Source of the DNA: Pyronema omphalodes
Taxonomy: Eukaryota; Ascomycota; Pezizomycetes; Pezizales; Pyronemataceae
Direction of reading: 5' to 3'
Assembly (NCBI GenBank): GCA_024516155.1
Contig: JAJJXM010000025.1
Span: forward strand, 372,001-436,000
Length of the DNA stretch: 64,000 bases
The notes beneath the pieces were generated by a model. That model saw nothing but the letters and a program-made list of their open reading frames with translations, was not told the origin of the DNA and did no database searches. Shown in pieces: positions 34,038 through 47,018 of this stretch. The first letter of the stretch is position 1; every line of letters begins with the position of its first letter. Made by a program: the position numbers and the translations under genes.

Positions 34038-35270
34038 CTAAGGGACTTCATAATCTCTCTCTCCCTCAGCATCGGCATCTTCATCCCCCTGTTCCGGGCG
34101 CGCATTATCCTGAAGATGCGCTTGTTGATTAGGCATCTGATACATCTGTCCCGCAATCCTCAGCTTGTGTCCCTATCAATATTTCCATTGGGGGGGTGGG
34201 GTATCTACCGTCTGAGTTGGTATAGGAGGATATCCATACATATTATCCAAACCCTCAGAATACAGCTGATGAGGATAACCCTGTTGCGGCTGGGCGACCG
34301 CTGACTGACCATACATAGCAGCCGGGTATCTATCCGTATCCGGCATTCCCGGGTGCATACCATATTCTGGGCCACCAAGCTGCTGAGTATTATGATGACC
34401 AGACTGTTGAGGTGGTTGGCTGGTTTGAGCGGGAGGTGGAGGAGGCGGCGGTTGTTGAGGTCTGGAAGTAGAAGCGGAAGCACCACCAGTTGGTCTCTTT
34501 GGCGCGGCTTCTTCTCTTGGAACAATGTCGATCAGAAAGTCAAACATATCAGATTTCGTCAACGCGCTCGCAATATCTGATCTTTGAAGGGTGCGACGTT
34601 TATTCTCCTCAGCATGTATCCAGGCGCGCATCGTTAATTCTGTAATGAAGATATCGCATCCTTTGGCGAATAATATTGGTGCTTCTGCGGAAATCATTTT
34701 TACGTCTGGGTCGGCTTTCATGACTTTTTTTATCCGTGCTAATGGGAGCTGATGTACTTTGTAGTCATGGTCTTCGTTCTCAAGAGTATTGATGGTTTGT
34801 TGCCAATATGCTGTTAGGATCTCTCTATAGTGGCCGTGGAGTCCTTGTGATACCTGTTCGGGATCGTTATTAGACTGTGAATGATAATAGTGGGACATCT
34901 TTGGATTGGATGTGTCGAAGTAATGGACCGAAGGGAAGTAATAGGTAAACTAGAGAACATACATTTGCAAATGTTCCACTATATATGCTTTCCGATTGAG
35001 GGACGGAGGCGTTGGCTACCAGCGCAGCGCTGGCTCCATACTGTAAGATGAATAATTAGCCCTGTGTACCTACAGTATGCAAATGAACTTTGCCATGCTG
35101 CCCTGTCTGGCGCGCTGTCCAAAAAAAAAAAAGAAAAAGAAAAACTAGGCCGACAGCGGAATTGTAAAACTCACATGTCCCATAACAGAAATATCATATG
35201 GCTGAGTTTGCTGTTGCTGCTGTTGCATAGCGTCGTGTCTTCCCGGACCTTGGAAATTCGCAGGATCCAT
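34038..35270 (-). CDS. HAP5: CCAAT-binding factor subunit HAP5 / NF-YC
   Basis: Four exons, complement(34038-34163, 34209-34898, 34963-35040, 35175-35270), give about 329 residues. Exon 1 starts [15 protein letters not shown] and then has six Gln; exon 2 ends YSGTFAN. The core is in exon 3: [20 protein letters not shown] (the fungal segment before the histone fold that serves Hap4/HapX recruitment), then [20 protein letters not shown] and the NF-YC histone fold to about residue 185 ([40 protein letters not shown]). HAP5 pairs with HAP3 and HAP2 to bind CCAAT and control respiration, iron and redox genes. The tail is Pro/Gln-rich. The last acceptor is ambiguous: 34145 instead of 34163 also keeps frame (323 residues), and without that splice the frame stops at 34176. 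Confidence 0.93.
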
Positions 35271-35976
35271 TATGGTTGTGACTTGTTGCTGGTTTGACAA
35301 GGTAAGGCGGCGTTGTCAAACGGGGTATGTAATTGACGACGTAGTAAACGAGACAGATGCTGGACAGTGTAGGTAGTTGTTGTCACTCGGTACAGGTTTC
35401 TCTTCTCTCGTCCCGGTGGTGGTAGTGGTTGCGGTGGTTGCGGCGGTGCTTTTGCGTTTCCGTTGTTTCTGCAGTGCAGGACGAGTGTCGACGTCGACGT
35501 TCGTGGCTGCTGGGGCTGGATAGAGGTTGCGCTCAACACCAATGATAACTGGCAACAAGGCGGTATGCGGTTGATTATAAGTGGGTTAAGAAGCGAACAA
35601 GAAAAATGACCTATTCAATCAATTAGCAGCCGTTCCTTAGTTGACCTTGTCTGCCCTCGGGTGCCTACAGTGTGAGGTACCGTCTGTACGGCGGTGCAAG
35701 TTATCGACGGGCCGGCTTGTGGCTTGGACTTTGCGGGAGGCTCTGGTCGGACGTTTGGAGTGTGGTAGGTACGTGGATAGGTAGGTCGGTAGGTAGGCAA
35801 GGTAGCTTTGAGTTGTTGGGGAATGGCTGGAAGGAGAGGAGGTGGGGGGGTAGACTGGAGGGGGGAAAGGGAGGGTAGTCTGGAGGGACGGGAGAGACAA
35901 AGATGGTGGAGAGGTGGAAGGAGGGAGGAAGATGGGGAGGAGGAGAAGTTGTTGGAGGTGGAGGTGGAGGACAATT

Positions 35977-36022
35977 GTCTGTCTGTCTGTCTATCTGTCT
36001 ATCTGTCTGTCTGTCTGTCTGG
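35977..36022. repeat. TGTC/TATC tetranucleotide array
   Basis: About eleven tetranucleotide units, mostly GTCT with a few ATCT variants, upstream of HAP5. Confidence 0.9.
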
Positions 36023-39000
36023 TGTCTGTCTGAAGCGACCAACGAACGTTCCGTTCCCTCTTCGCTTGATCGGTCGGCGTGCTTGACAGTGCTGGTCTTT
36101 CTTTCTCTCTCTCTCTCTGTCTCTCTCTTTCTCTTTCCCTCCCTCAAGTACAGCCCGTGTGCGCTTGATGATATGTGTATTCTACTTACAACTGCTGCTG
36201 CTGCCTTATACGTATGTGCTTCTGCTGGCTTGCTTACTCTACTCTCTCTCCTGTCTATTTTTTCCTTTCGGCACCGAGTATCGATTCGGACGGGATGGGA
36301 TGTAACATGAACCCACTCGACTCGATTGAGCAGCGGAAATTTCTTGGTTTGATATGAATTCCTTCCTCTAGTGGATGAATTGGAATGAATGATGAACAGT
36401 ACTGATGATTCTGATGATGTTCATTCGTCGGGGTGGTTTGATTTCACGCAAATCCGTAGGATGGATATATGACAGTCACTTTGATTCCCGGGCGGCCAAC
36501 GATGTATCGTAATGACGATTGCGCGCGTGGATTCGTTGGGCTTTTGAGTTGCAGACTGGGGATCTGATTGGTTGCATACAGATAGAGACCAACCCTGATC
36601 CGCTAGACCTGTCGATGTCGGATGCACCGCACCATGCGAGTCGAGGAGAGGGCTGTGGAGAGCAGGGATCGCAGGGATTTCACACTTTGGATTTTATGAC
36701 AGCGTGAGACTTGGCCGCGCGTGGGAAGGGGGAGGGCAACCCTGGCGGATCTTGAGGGCTGAAAGCAACTTGCAAGAGGCAAGAGCTCAGACGGGGAGAT
36801 TGGCGCCGAGAGGCATTCATCAGCGGCGACTATACATCACTGTGCTTCAGCTTAACCATCAAGACCCTCAGCTAATTCACCATCAAGACTACATACTCAA
36901 GCTTTACCTCAGGAGCTTCAGAAGCCCTAGCGAGCGAGCATCTCCGGGCAAGCACAATCATCCGCAATTCCTCATGACGTGACGAGCATATGGAGCATAC
37001 AGGCACAATAGGTCCATAAGTCCATAACGATCCAATACCAATACAACGCACCGCACCTCACCGCAACAATAGTCCAGCAACGTCCAACAACGTCCAACAA
37101 TCTCCAACAGCGTCCAACACGACTATCCAATCCGATATCTATATACATTCAATACATATGAACATGAAAACATACACTCTCAACCCCTCCAATATAATAA
37201 ACATCTCAAACCATTACCTTTATAATTAGCACCGTTCCTCAATTTTTCTCCTTAAACCTCCTTACAAACGCCCTCCTCCCCAAATATACCCCCGAAGACA
37301 AAGATATCCCAAAGACCTCCCATTCCCGCCGTAAAACATTCATAAAACGTTCGTAACATAAAAACACATCCCCCAAGACATCCTCAAGACCAAAAACATC
37401 CCGCAATACCAAGAACAAAACAAAAGTCAAAGAAAACCCACCCGTTCATTAAGCATCACAACCTCATATGTAGACCCATACTTCATAGATATACCAAACC
37501 AAACCAAGCATCAAGCACTAGGATCCATCAACACATCCCTGGATTGGATAAAGAATCATGCCGCATGTACGCATGCCAACTAACCCAAGCGCAACCAAGT
37601 AAGCCAAGCCTTTCGCACAGCAAACCCAACAACAACGCATCACACAGTTAGGTCCGAATTGTCTTAAGCTGCATTTGGTTGGTTGGTTAGCTTGGGGAGG
37701 GGGGGGGGTTGAGACGGATGTATAGGAAAGCCTGTCGTGGTTGGTGGGTAGTGGGGATGGTTGTATGATTGCAGGAGTACTGAGAGATGTGAGGTGCGCT
37801 TATGGGGATATGGGTGGGTATGAGGTTTCGGTATGGGATTTCGGTAGCTATGGTTGAAAGATACAAATGGATGGGTAAGATATGTAGATACCTAAAGGTA
37901 AAGCTAAAGGCAAAGATTATAGCGTAATCGTTGTGATCGTTGTGGTTGCTATAGTTATGGTTATCGTTATGGTTAACATGGTTGGAAGAAGGTGAGTTGC
38001 ATAAAGTAACATAGCATAACATAGAAACATAGAAACACAGCATAGCATAGCATACACAGCGTAACATACCTAACATCCATACATCCATACATCCATTCGA
38101 TCTACATATCAATCCATGAAATACATTCACATAGTCATGCATAACATGAACATGAGCAGAACACACAAATTTCGTGCTTGTCTACTTCTCGGCCTACCTA
38201 TCTGCTAGCTGTCAACTCCGTAATCCCGGATCAGCGTCTTTTCTTTTTCTTTTTCTGTGTAACCAGAACGAATAACCAATAACCAGGGGCTTTTATTTAT
38301 TAACTGATTACTTATGATAATGATGTGTATGACAGTAATACGGCTTGCCTCTGGGTAACTTGCTGGTCTGTTTATGTATGATAGTTTAATATTTTGATGG
38401 GTTCCCAATTTCTGGCCGGGTGATGGAAGGGCTGGAATAGATGGAATAGATTTGATGAATACTTATAGATGCTTATGGATAATATGTGAATTGATACTAC
38501 TCCTGATTCATTCGTTGCTTGACTTGCCTGTAAAGATGTTCGTCGCACGTGTTTTGCTATTCGTTACTCACTGTTTGTTATTATGATTATTCGTTACAAT
38601 CGTTATTGAGATTATTTACTATTCGTTATTCAATATTCCTTGCCATCGTCGTTATCATCGTTTTTTGTGATTGTGGTTGTGGTTTTTATTATGGTCGTCG
38701 TTGCAGAGAATACGGTAAATATGTTCTATATATTTTGTGTTTTATCATCATTATATACCACCAGTTGCAGCAGCATTATTATTATCGTCACATATAGTCC
38801 ATCATCTTCATAATCATCAATGGTATACATGTAGTCCATCGTTATCATCGTCGCCATGTAGTCTTCATCGTCATCATTCACTGTCATCATCCGGGCATCT
38901 TCAGTTTTCTGAATGATAACTTCAATGCCTACATGTAGCACACCATCATCAAACCATCATCCGGGTATCGTCACCATCATCACCATCGTCGGTTTCCCCT

Positions 39001-39124
39001 GCATGCTCTCCAACTCTACAGTTCCTACACATCATCACCCGAGCATCATCATCAGTTTGCTTCTGCATGGTATACAAATCTAATAATCTGTACTCTACAG
39101 TTCCTACACACACGTAACACACAA

Positions 39125-39195
39125 TCATCATCCGGGCATCGTCACCATCGTCACCATCGTCACCATCGTCATCACCATCATCGCCATCATCACGG
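39125..39195. repeat. Degenerate CACCATCGT array
   Basis: Tandem CATCGTCAC/CATCATCGC units, part of a broader trinucleotide-rich zone from 38640 that reads CAT/CAT-like on one strand. No protein motif is preserved in any frame. Confidence 0.8.
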
Positions 39196-40137
39196 TTTCA
39201 TCATCACCAGGATCACATCCAAATCCATGATTAACCATACCCCTTGTTCTACCATACCATACCATACCTGTCGAGCGGGTAAGACAATACATCCTGGGTA
39301 AGACATCATACATGGTAAGACAATATATCCTCGCCCTTGGGTATTGTGTATGGTTGCATGTATTGTGTAGTTCGTTTGATTCATATAGTTGGTGTGTTTG
39401 ATTTATATAGGGTGTGTTTGATTTATATATATATATAGTTCATGTATATAGTTCATATAAGCACTGGTGAAAACGTGGCAGTGATGTTTTTAGTACAGAG
39501 GGGATGCAGGAATGGTTTGAAGATGGTTGAATTGTATGGATTGATTGTGACGATGATGTATATTCAGATGATCTTTGGTCTTTTGTGTTTGTTCCTTGGT
39601 CCGTAGTTTCTGCGAAGTAGAGACGGATGATAAATTATCGTAGATAGATGGGTGTATGTATTGTATAGTATAGTGATGGCTTTTTGTTATTCCCAAGTTC
39701 CGTATTGATGTATATATGAATTATATAAAAATTCAGCCCTTCTTTGTTTTTTGGCTTGGTTCCCATTGTCTTTTTCGTGTTTTATAATTTTATATTTACT
39801 TCTCTCCCACTTTCTGTTGTCATTTCCTCTCCCTTGTTCTACGATGACAATGATTATTAAATACCAATAATAGTAGTCTCTTTCTTCATCCATTCATCCA
39901 TTCGTCCACTCATATACCAAACCCACAGGATACATATTTGCACCAGACTCTAGTAGTACCCACAGCCTACAGCCCTCAACGTCGGATGACGCACAAAGAC
40001 GTACGTCAGATCAATCAAATATATACAACACCAATACTATATCACCAATGCTATATATATCCACCACAGCACCACAGCACCACCCCTGTAACCACGCTGT
40101 CCACGCTGTCCCGGATATTCAGGCTGTTCAGGTACTC

Positions 40138-40245
40138 AGGTACCCATATACCGATGCCGTATAATCCTATCCCATACAATCCCATCCCACCCCATACTAT
40201 ACCATCCATACTATCCCATCCCATAGAATCCCACCCATCCTATCC
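40138..40245. repeat. Degenerate CCCATAC/CCCATCC array
   Basis: Imperfect tandem repeat of CCCATA, CCCATCC and CCATAC words over about 110 bases. Confidence 0.7.
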
Positions 40246-42463
40246 CATTACAGAATATCCATTAAACCCAGTTAACATATCAGCCTATATACACATCAGC
40301 GCCACAAATCAGCAATAATTACAAACAGGAAAGGATACCAAAGATAGAAAAAGGATTCCTTGGCCGGGAAGGGTAGGGGGGGGGGGGTTGTTTTCAGGTA
40401 CCCGAACAAGTACCCGAGTATGTGCCTGAGTACGACATCATAAAGCTTTCTCAGGCCATCCTGACCTGGGTTAGCGAATTGGTTTCAACCACGAGTGCCT
40501 GGAGTTCCCGTGAGCGCCTGGGAGTTCCTGGGGGTACCTACTGCCGAGTGCATGATTGATGTAGAGAATAGTTGCTGGTATATGTACTTGTTTACGTATA
40601 CATAGCATAGCATGGTATGGTATGGTATGGTAGAGCATAGTATAGCATAACATATCTGATGTTCTGGGTTATTACTCGCTAGGCATAGATATTCTTAATG
40701 GGGGGTTTTTTTGGTGGTTTTTTTGTTCTGGGATGGGATGGGCCCGTGTATATATGGACTGAAAAGATGGAAGATGAGCATAGTTTGTCACTCGTCACTC
40801 GTTACCCAATTACTAAATGGCTTGTTTCGAACAGTCCAGGCTTCGGGAGCGGTGGAATAAGTTTCGGATAGTAGGGTTTTTTGTTGTATAAGAGCTGGAG
40901 AATTGGTGATAGGTTTTGCTGGGGAAATCAATGGAAGGAGAGTTTTATTTGGTTGAAATGCTGCAATTTTGATCAAGTTTACCGCTTGGTATTTTGGTAG
41001 CTTTTTTTTTTGTTATATTCCAAACCGAAATATTAATTCAAACAAACAGATATCATATCTCGGCAGTTCTTGCTAACTTTCTCACCACTCAATACAGAGC
41101 TTCTGTATCACTATGTAAAACCTCTATACACATCCACGCTACACCCTGCAGTTAATTAATCTATCCCGCCCCAACAAAGAAGCAGTGGGGGAGAAGGGTT
41201 GGGCGGGGGGGTTAAATTTTCTATCCACCTATCGGTCTATTGCCGGAATTTGTAATAATATTTCCATGCATAACGTACCCATAGCTTCGGGTATCATGAG
41301 TCGTGAGTCGTTAATCGTGTCATGACGTATAATATACCTCGCCGTGATTCTGTGATTCCGTGCTTCCGTGATTCTGCCGCACCGCTATGTAAAGATTCAC
41401 TATCTGTATGGTTATAACGTGATAATTTACAAGCTATGTTATATGGAGATATCAGTGGATAGTAAACAAGTATCTTAGAATCTTAAAATCTTGTAGGTTA
41501 TTTGGGGTTGGGAAAAAATATAGATTGTTGTTGATATTGAGTATTGAGTATTGAATATAAGAATCCGAATTAGGGTAAGCTTTGATAGGTTGCTGGATCC
41601 ATTGATGGAACAGTGGATTCAAAGTTAAGACTTCCGCCAGCGAAAGATAGGTTATGAAGATACTATTCAGTGCCGGTTATGTTTGAAAAAAGAAAGTCAA
41701 CTTTTCGTTTCTGGATATGAGGTGATGAGTAGTAAGAGATGGCCCAATGGAGGTGGGGAAGGGAATGTACTGGAGCGAACAAGAAACATCCCAAGCGAGT
41801 GATCAAAAATGTCTTCTATACAGGAGTTTCAAGCTTTTTGAAGTTCGGTAAAGATGGAGGTGGGGCATGGTTGGATTTTGTTGGAGCGATAAGTAGGGCT
41901 TAGGGCTGTCAGGATTATTTGTGACTATGTGGAGGACGGCAGAGTAATTTCCTGGATGAGGTGTTGTCTGGTGGGTTTGCGTAATGGATAGTGTAGCTAG
42001 ATGTTGAGGTTGGTAATCTTGATCTGGGTGGGTAGATCCTGGGGCCTTTGGACTTGAAGAGAGGGTGTTTCTGCATCGATCTTATGCTCAGTTCATATCT
42101 GGAAAAATCCTGATTATATGTTTGGTTTTTGGTTCAAGAAGTGTTTTATTCCTTTTGAGATGTAAAGCTGTTTGTGGTGTGCGGTAGTTTGCGCACGCAA
42201 GCTATAGCCAATTTCTTCTACATCATCGGAATTGATTAGATAATTTGAAATTCATCATAAGTTTTGTATTCCTTCAATACTAACTCCTATTGTGATCCTC
42301 CCTCTCCATCATTTCCCTCATCCACATCAACGAGTGACATAAAACGCAACCCACCTCTCCCCAATCCCTGCCATTCAACACGCCGCTAACGGCAGCTAAC
42401 TAGCCACATACCAAAGCGTCGCGCCCAGGAGCCGACCACATCGAACCTCAACCCGTCACAACT

Positions 42464-44205
42464 ATGATTTCCGGAGTGCTATTATTCAACCAAAAGGGAG
42501 AGAATTTAATCTTTCGCCAGTTCCGAAATGACTGTACGTATCGGATATCCCTTTCCTAGCATTATCCCTCTCTTCCGGGCTTCTACAAGACCCGCAGAAG
42601 CTCTCCGATGAAGCTCCCAAGCCCCCGAACCGCGCAATGCTTCTTCGAAATGCCCGCGCCGAAAAGCTCAACTTTGATCTCCGGGTTAGCCATTGGAAGT
42701 TCTACTCCCATTGACGTTGATTCGTTCGCCTTATATTCACGGCCATATTATCTCAACAGTATCTATCTGTCAACCTTACTAACTTCACATCTCCCCAGGT
42801 CGACCACGTCTCAGCGATGTCTTCCGAATTCAAGTCATCTCTAACGCGCAAGTTCGTTCGCCAATCTTGACACTCGGATCAACAACCTTTTCGCATGTCA
42901 AACATGAAAATATCTATCTAGTCGCGGTTACAAAGTCGAATGCGAATGCGGCGTTGGTGTTTGAGTTTCTTTATAGACTCATTGCCTTGGGAAGGAGTTA
43001 TTTTGGGAAGTTTGATGAGGAGGCGGTGAAGAATAATTTCGTGCTGATTTATGAATTGTTGGATGGTATGTTGCTATTCTCTGTTCTGAGTTTCGGCGAA
43101 CCTTCTCCTCTACTGGCTTTCTGTTAAGCCTACTATTGGAGCTTTTCTACACAGAAAGAAAAGAAGGGGGATTGAGTATAATAAGTTACTGACACAACCT
43201 CCCAGAGATCCTCGATTTCGGATACCCCCAAAATACCGAAACCGACACCTTAAAAATGTACATCACAACGGAGGGAGTAAAATCCGAGCGACCCGACATC
43301 GCCGACTCAACCAAGATAACAATGCAAGCAACCGGCGCATTGAGCTGGCGACGAGCAGATGTAAAATACCGCAAAAACGAAGCCTTCGTAGACGTAATCG
43401 AAGACGTCAACCTACTGATGTCTGCAGGAGGTACAGTTCTCCGCGCCGATGTCTCCGGGCAGATTATCATGCGCGCCTACCTTTCCGGCACCCCCGAATG
43501 TAAATTCGGACTCAACGACCGGCTCCTCTTGGATGGTGATGGAGCCAAAAATCGTGCCGCGGCAGGATCTGTCACATTAGAAGACTGCCAGTTTCATCAA
43601 TGTGTAAAGCTTGGAAAATTCGATACCGACAGAATCATCTCCTTTGTACCGCCAGATGGAGAATTCGAACTAATGAGATACCGAGCCACGGAAAATGTTA
43701 ACCTCCCATTCAGAGTCCATGCTATCGTCAATGAAATCGGGAAAACTAAAGTCGAATATCAAGTCGCCATCAAGGCAAATTACGGAACTAAATTATTCGC
43801 CACAAACGTCGTCGTTAGAGTACCAACCCCCTTAAATACCGCCGGTATACAAACCAGAACTTCCCAAGGAAAAGCAAAATACGAACCCGCAGAAAACCAC
43901 ATCGTCTGGAAGTGAGTCTCCCTGCATGCTCCCCCTATTCAACCAGCAGCACTCACACCCCACCCAGAATCCCCCGTTTCTCCGGTCAAGCAGAATACGT
44001 ACTCTCAGCAGACGCAACCTTAACAAGCATGACGAACCAAAAAGCTTGGTCCCGGCCTCCTCTAAACCTTTCCTTTTCTTTGTTGATGTTTACTAGCTCC
44101 GGACTGCTGGTTAGATATTTGAAGGTCTTTGAGAAAAGTAATTATTCTAGTGTTAAGTGGGTTAGGTATATGACGAGAGCTGGGAGCTATGAAATTCGGT
44201 TTTAA
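42464..44205 (+). CDS. APM4: AP-2 adaptor complex medium (mu) subunit
   Basis: Exons 42464-42533, 42799-43065, 43206-43911 and 43968-44205 join to 426 residues. The start MISGVLLFNQKGENLIFRQF is that of AP-2 mu rather than AP-1 (which starts with a different longin strand). The N-terminal longin-like part runs to about residue 140, with SHVKHENIYLVAVTKSN and [22 protein letters not shown]. The mu homology domain follows, with ALSWRRADVKYRKNEAFVDV, GTPECKFGLNDRL, FHQCVKLGKFDTDRIISFVP and PRFSGQAEYVLSAD, ending GSYEIRF. AP-2 links plasma-membrane cargo to clathrin in endocytosis and, in hyphae, supports tip growth. Intron 1 (265 bases) is longer than usual. The gene converges with the succinyl-CoA ligase gene. 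Confidence 0.97.
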
Positions 44206-45464
44206 AGATGGGGGAGACGAGGGGAGGGGTAAGATGGGTGGGCTGTACGGGGCAGGACGGGGGAGGGGGACAGATAGGTTGGCGGAGGGGAAGGTGGGCA
44301 GTATGAAGCTGTACGGGGCAGTACGGGGCAGGACGTGGGCAAGACGTGGGAGAAGAACAGACAGGACAGTGATGACCAGTGATGAGCGGAGGAGCGGTAG
44401 TGATCAGGACAGGACAAGACAGTGCAGTAAGATTCGGGGGATTCGTGGTCTCAATAAGACGCGATAAGCCGTGATAAGACATGATAACACAACTGCATCA
44501 CAGTACCACAGAATCGAAAGTAATAACAAAAGAAGAGAAGAGAAGACGAGAAACCCAGGGTTACGAAATAATAACCCTAATGTATAATTTCGACGAGGAT
44601 GAAGATGAAGAACGAGAAGAGCAGAGAAGAACAGAGAAGTATATTAGGATTATATATTTGATTTCATTTCATTTGATGGGGGGAGGGGGGGGTAGAAGCA
44701 AGTCAAGGAAGCCAGGAAGAGAAGGTGTGTGTGAGAGAGAGAGAGAGATCTTTGAAGAGGTTTACATGTGCTTATCATTATCATTTTACTTTTCCGTTTT
44801 TTCTGTTTTTTACTTTCACTTTTCCGTTTTTTCTTTCCCGTTTTTAGTTTTTTGTTGATATCTTTGATATTATATTATACTTTATACTTTATACTTTACA
44901 CTTTATACAAAACTTTGTTAATACCATCATATCCAACCATTTTTATCTCCATGATCCAGATTATTCATTATTCATACCATTATTCATACCATCATTCATA
45001 CCGTCACAATAGATAAATCCTCAAAGAAGTATATAATCCTCAAAGAAGTATTCAGAAAACATCAGGAACACCAGGAACATCAGGAACACCAGGAACATAA
45101 GGGAACATAAGGGAACATAAGGGAACATAAGGGAACATAAGGAACCAGATTTTTCACCAAAAAAATGAATAAAAAAGAAAAGAAAAGAATACGGGGGTTT
45201 CAAACGGTAATTAATTACGCCGTCCCATTCCCAACCCTTGAGTACATAACGGAAACACAAAAAAGAACAAGAACCACCCATACCCATCCACCCATCCACC
45301 CACCTCACCCGCCCTACCCATCCACCCACCTCACCAACCCACCTACCCACGCTGCCCACACCCGCCCACTCACCCGCCCACCCATTCACACAGACAAATT
45401 TTTACCCATTGAACAAAAAAGAAAAAACAAATCTATGGTCCTCAAAAAAAAGCATTCTTCCATC
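44206..45464. other. Convergent 3' ends of APM4 and LSC1
   Basis: G-rich repeat DNA with GGGGCAGTACGGGGCAG-like units at 44235-44340, GA-rich tracts at 44490-44760 and TTTATACTTTATAC runs near 44880. An AACATAAGGG array (45056-45146) and a CCACCCATCCAC tract (45285-45390) follow. No gene seen. Confidence 0.6.
45056..45146. repeat. Array of AGGAACAC / GGGAACATAA units
   Basis: First 9-10-base units (CAGGAACAC variants), then at least five units of GGGAACATAA in tandem. The array lies in the 3' flank of LSC1. Confidence 0.9.
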
Positions 45465-47018
45465 TTACAAAAGATCCCTTCTCACAAACTCCTGGTAAAG
45501 AGTTTTTCCAAGAGCAGCAGGGGATCTCTCGACGATAGCGCCAGCACCCTGAAGAGCCAAAATCTTAGATTCAGCACCTCCCTTTCCTCCAGAGATGATA
45601 GCACCAGCATGTCCCATACGACGTCCGGGGGGAGCAGAAATTCCGGCAATGAAGGAAACAATGGGTTTGTTCTTGGGGTTGTTGTGTTTCAAGAACTCGG
45701 CTGCATCTTCTTCGGCGGATCCTCCGATCTCTCCGATCATGATGATTCCGTCGGTTTCCTCGTCGGCGAGGAAAACTTCGAGGGCGTCGATGAAGTTGGT
45801 TCCGGCAAAGGGGTCTCCTCCGATTCTGGAGGGGAGATGCTGTTAGTATGTGCTTTGGACTACAGGGATGGTTTGGAGCTTGGAGCTTGCTGATCGCTGA
45901 TCACTGATCACTGCTCGCTGCTCGCTGCTCGGAGTTCTGGGGCGGGGATTGGGATTTCTTACCCAATGACCAAGGACTGTCCGAGTCCGACCTGAGTGGT
46001 CTGGTTCACGGCCTCGTAGGTGAGGGTTCCGGAACGGGAGACGATACCGATACGTCCGCGCTTGTGGATGAAGCCGGGCATGATACCAATCTTGCAGCGG
46101 CCGGGGGAGATGATACCAGGGCAGTTAGGTCCGACAAGACTATTGGTAAGGTAGGTAGGTAAGTTAGCATTAGGTTTCTTCTCTAAAACGGATCTCTTTC
46201 CGAGCGTTGGTATTCCCGACTGGGACTCTCCAAAAGGTGGAAGAAGCTACGAACCGGGTCTTGTCCTGGGTCTTCAAGATGTCGACAACGCGAACCATGT
46301 CATTCTGGGGGATTCCCTCGGTGATACAAACAACGAGGGGGATCTCGGCGGCGATAGCCTCCTCAATGGACTGAGCGGCGACGGAGGGGGGAACGAAGAT
46401 GGCGCTGTAGTAGTAGAATATAAGCTTCCCGACATTTCAAAACAAGAACGTATGTGGATTCCAAATTCCCGTACCTGGCGTTGGCTATAAAAAATTCCTT
46501 CTCGTTAGCATATGCTTGGATTTCTGGAGTTGTGGAGTGGAGTCATAGAAATTTATCGGACATACCTCCGGTCTGCTTCATGGCATCTGCGACATTTGCA
46601 AAGACGGGACGGTCAAGGTGGGTAGTTCCAGCCTTCTTGGGGTTGATTCCTCCAACGACCTGAGTTCCGTACTCGATTGCCTGCTGGGCGTGGAAACTGT
46701 AGATATGACATCGCTATCAGCATATCTTGCCATTGGTATTGATATTGATATTGCTATTGCTATTGCTGGGGACTGCGTTGCGAAACGTCGACCCCGCCGG
46801 ATTTACGTACGATCCCTGCTTTCCAGTGAAACCTTTTTCCCATCCAAAAGTCAGCGACAAATGTTCAATCGTGGTCCCGTAGAATGGCGATTCGGACCTT
46901 GGTAAATGACTTTGGTGTCGGCGCCGATGAGGAGGTTCTTGGTAGTAGAAGCATAGCCAGAGGTGGCATAGCTGCGAGCGCCGCTGAGCTTGGTGGAGAG
47001 ACGCTTAAGACCGATCAT
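45465..47018 (-). CDS. LSC1: Succinyl-CoA ligase alpha subunit, mitochondrial
   Basis: Seven exons, complement(45465-45825, 45963-46139, 46255-46404, 46475-46484, 46566-46696, 46811-46832, 46898-47018), join to 323 residues. An import-type N terminus ([19 protein letters not shown]) precedes the CoA-binding [19 protein letters not shown], then [51 protein letters not shown] and [12 protein letters not shown]. The phospho-histidine site is in [18 protein letters not shown]. The enzyme makes succinate and nucleotide triphosphate from succinyl-CoA in the TCA cycle. Exon 2 is 22 bases and exon 4 only 10 bases. Both are needed for frame and for conserved residues (GFTGKQG; TGANAS). Confidence 0.96.

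Larger units (their letters stand above)
35271..42463. other. 7.2 kb gene desert between divergent HAP5 and APM4
   Basis: Apart from two promoters at its ends, I find no gene. It holds many simple repeats: TGTC/TCTC tracts at 35970-36140, ATCATCGTC-type trinucleotide runs at 38640-39190, TATGG at 40600-40632, CCATCCCATA-type runs at 40140-40245, and G runs near 37699 and 40378. The 35640-36350 part is strongly C/T-biased on one strand and may be the HAP5 promoter or leader. Confidence 0.6.
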
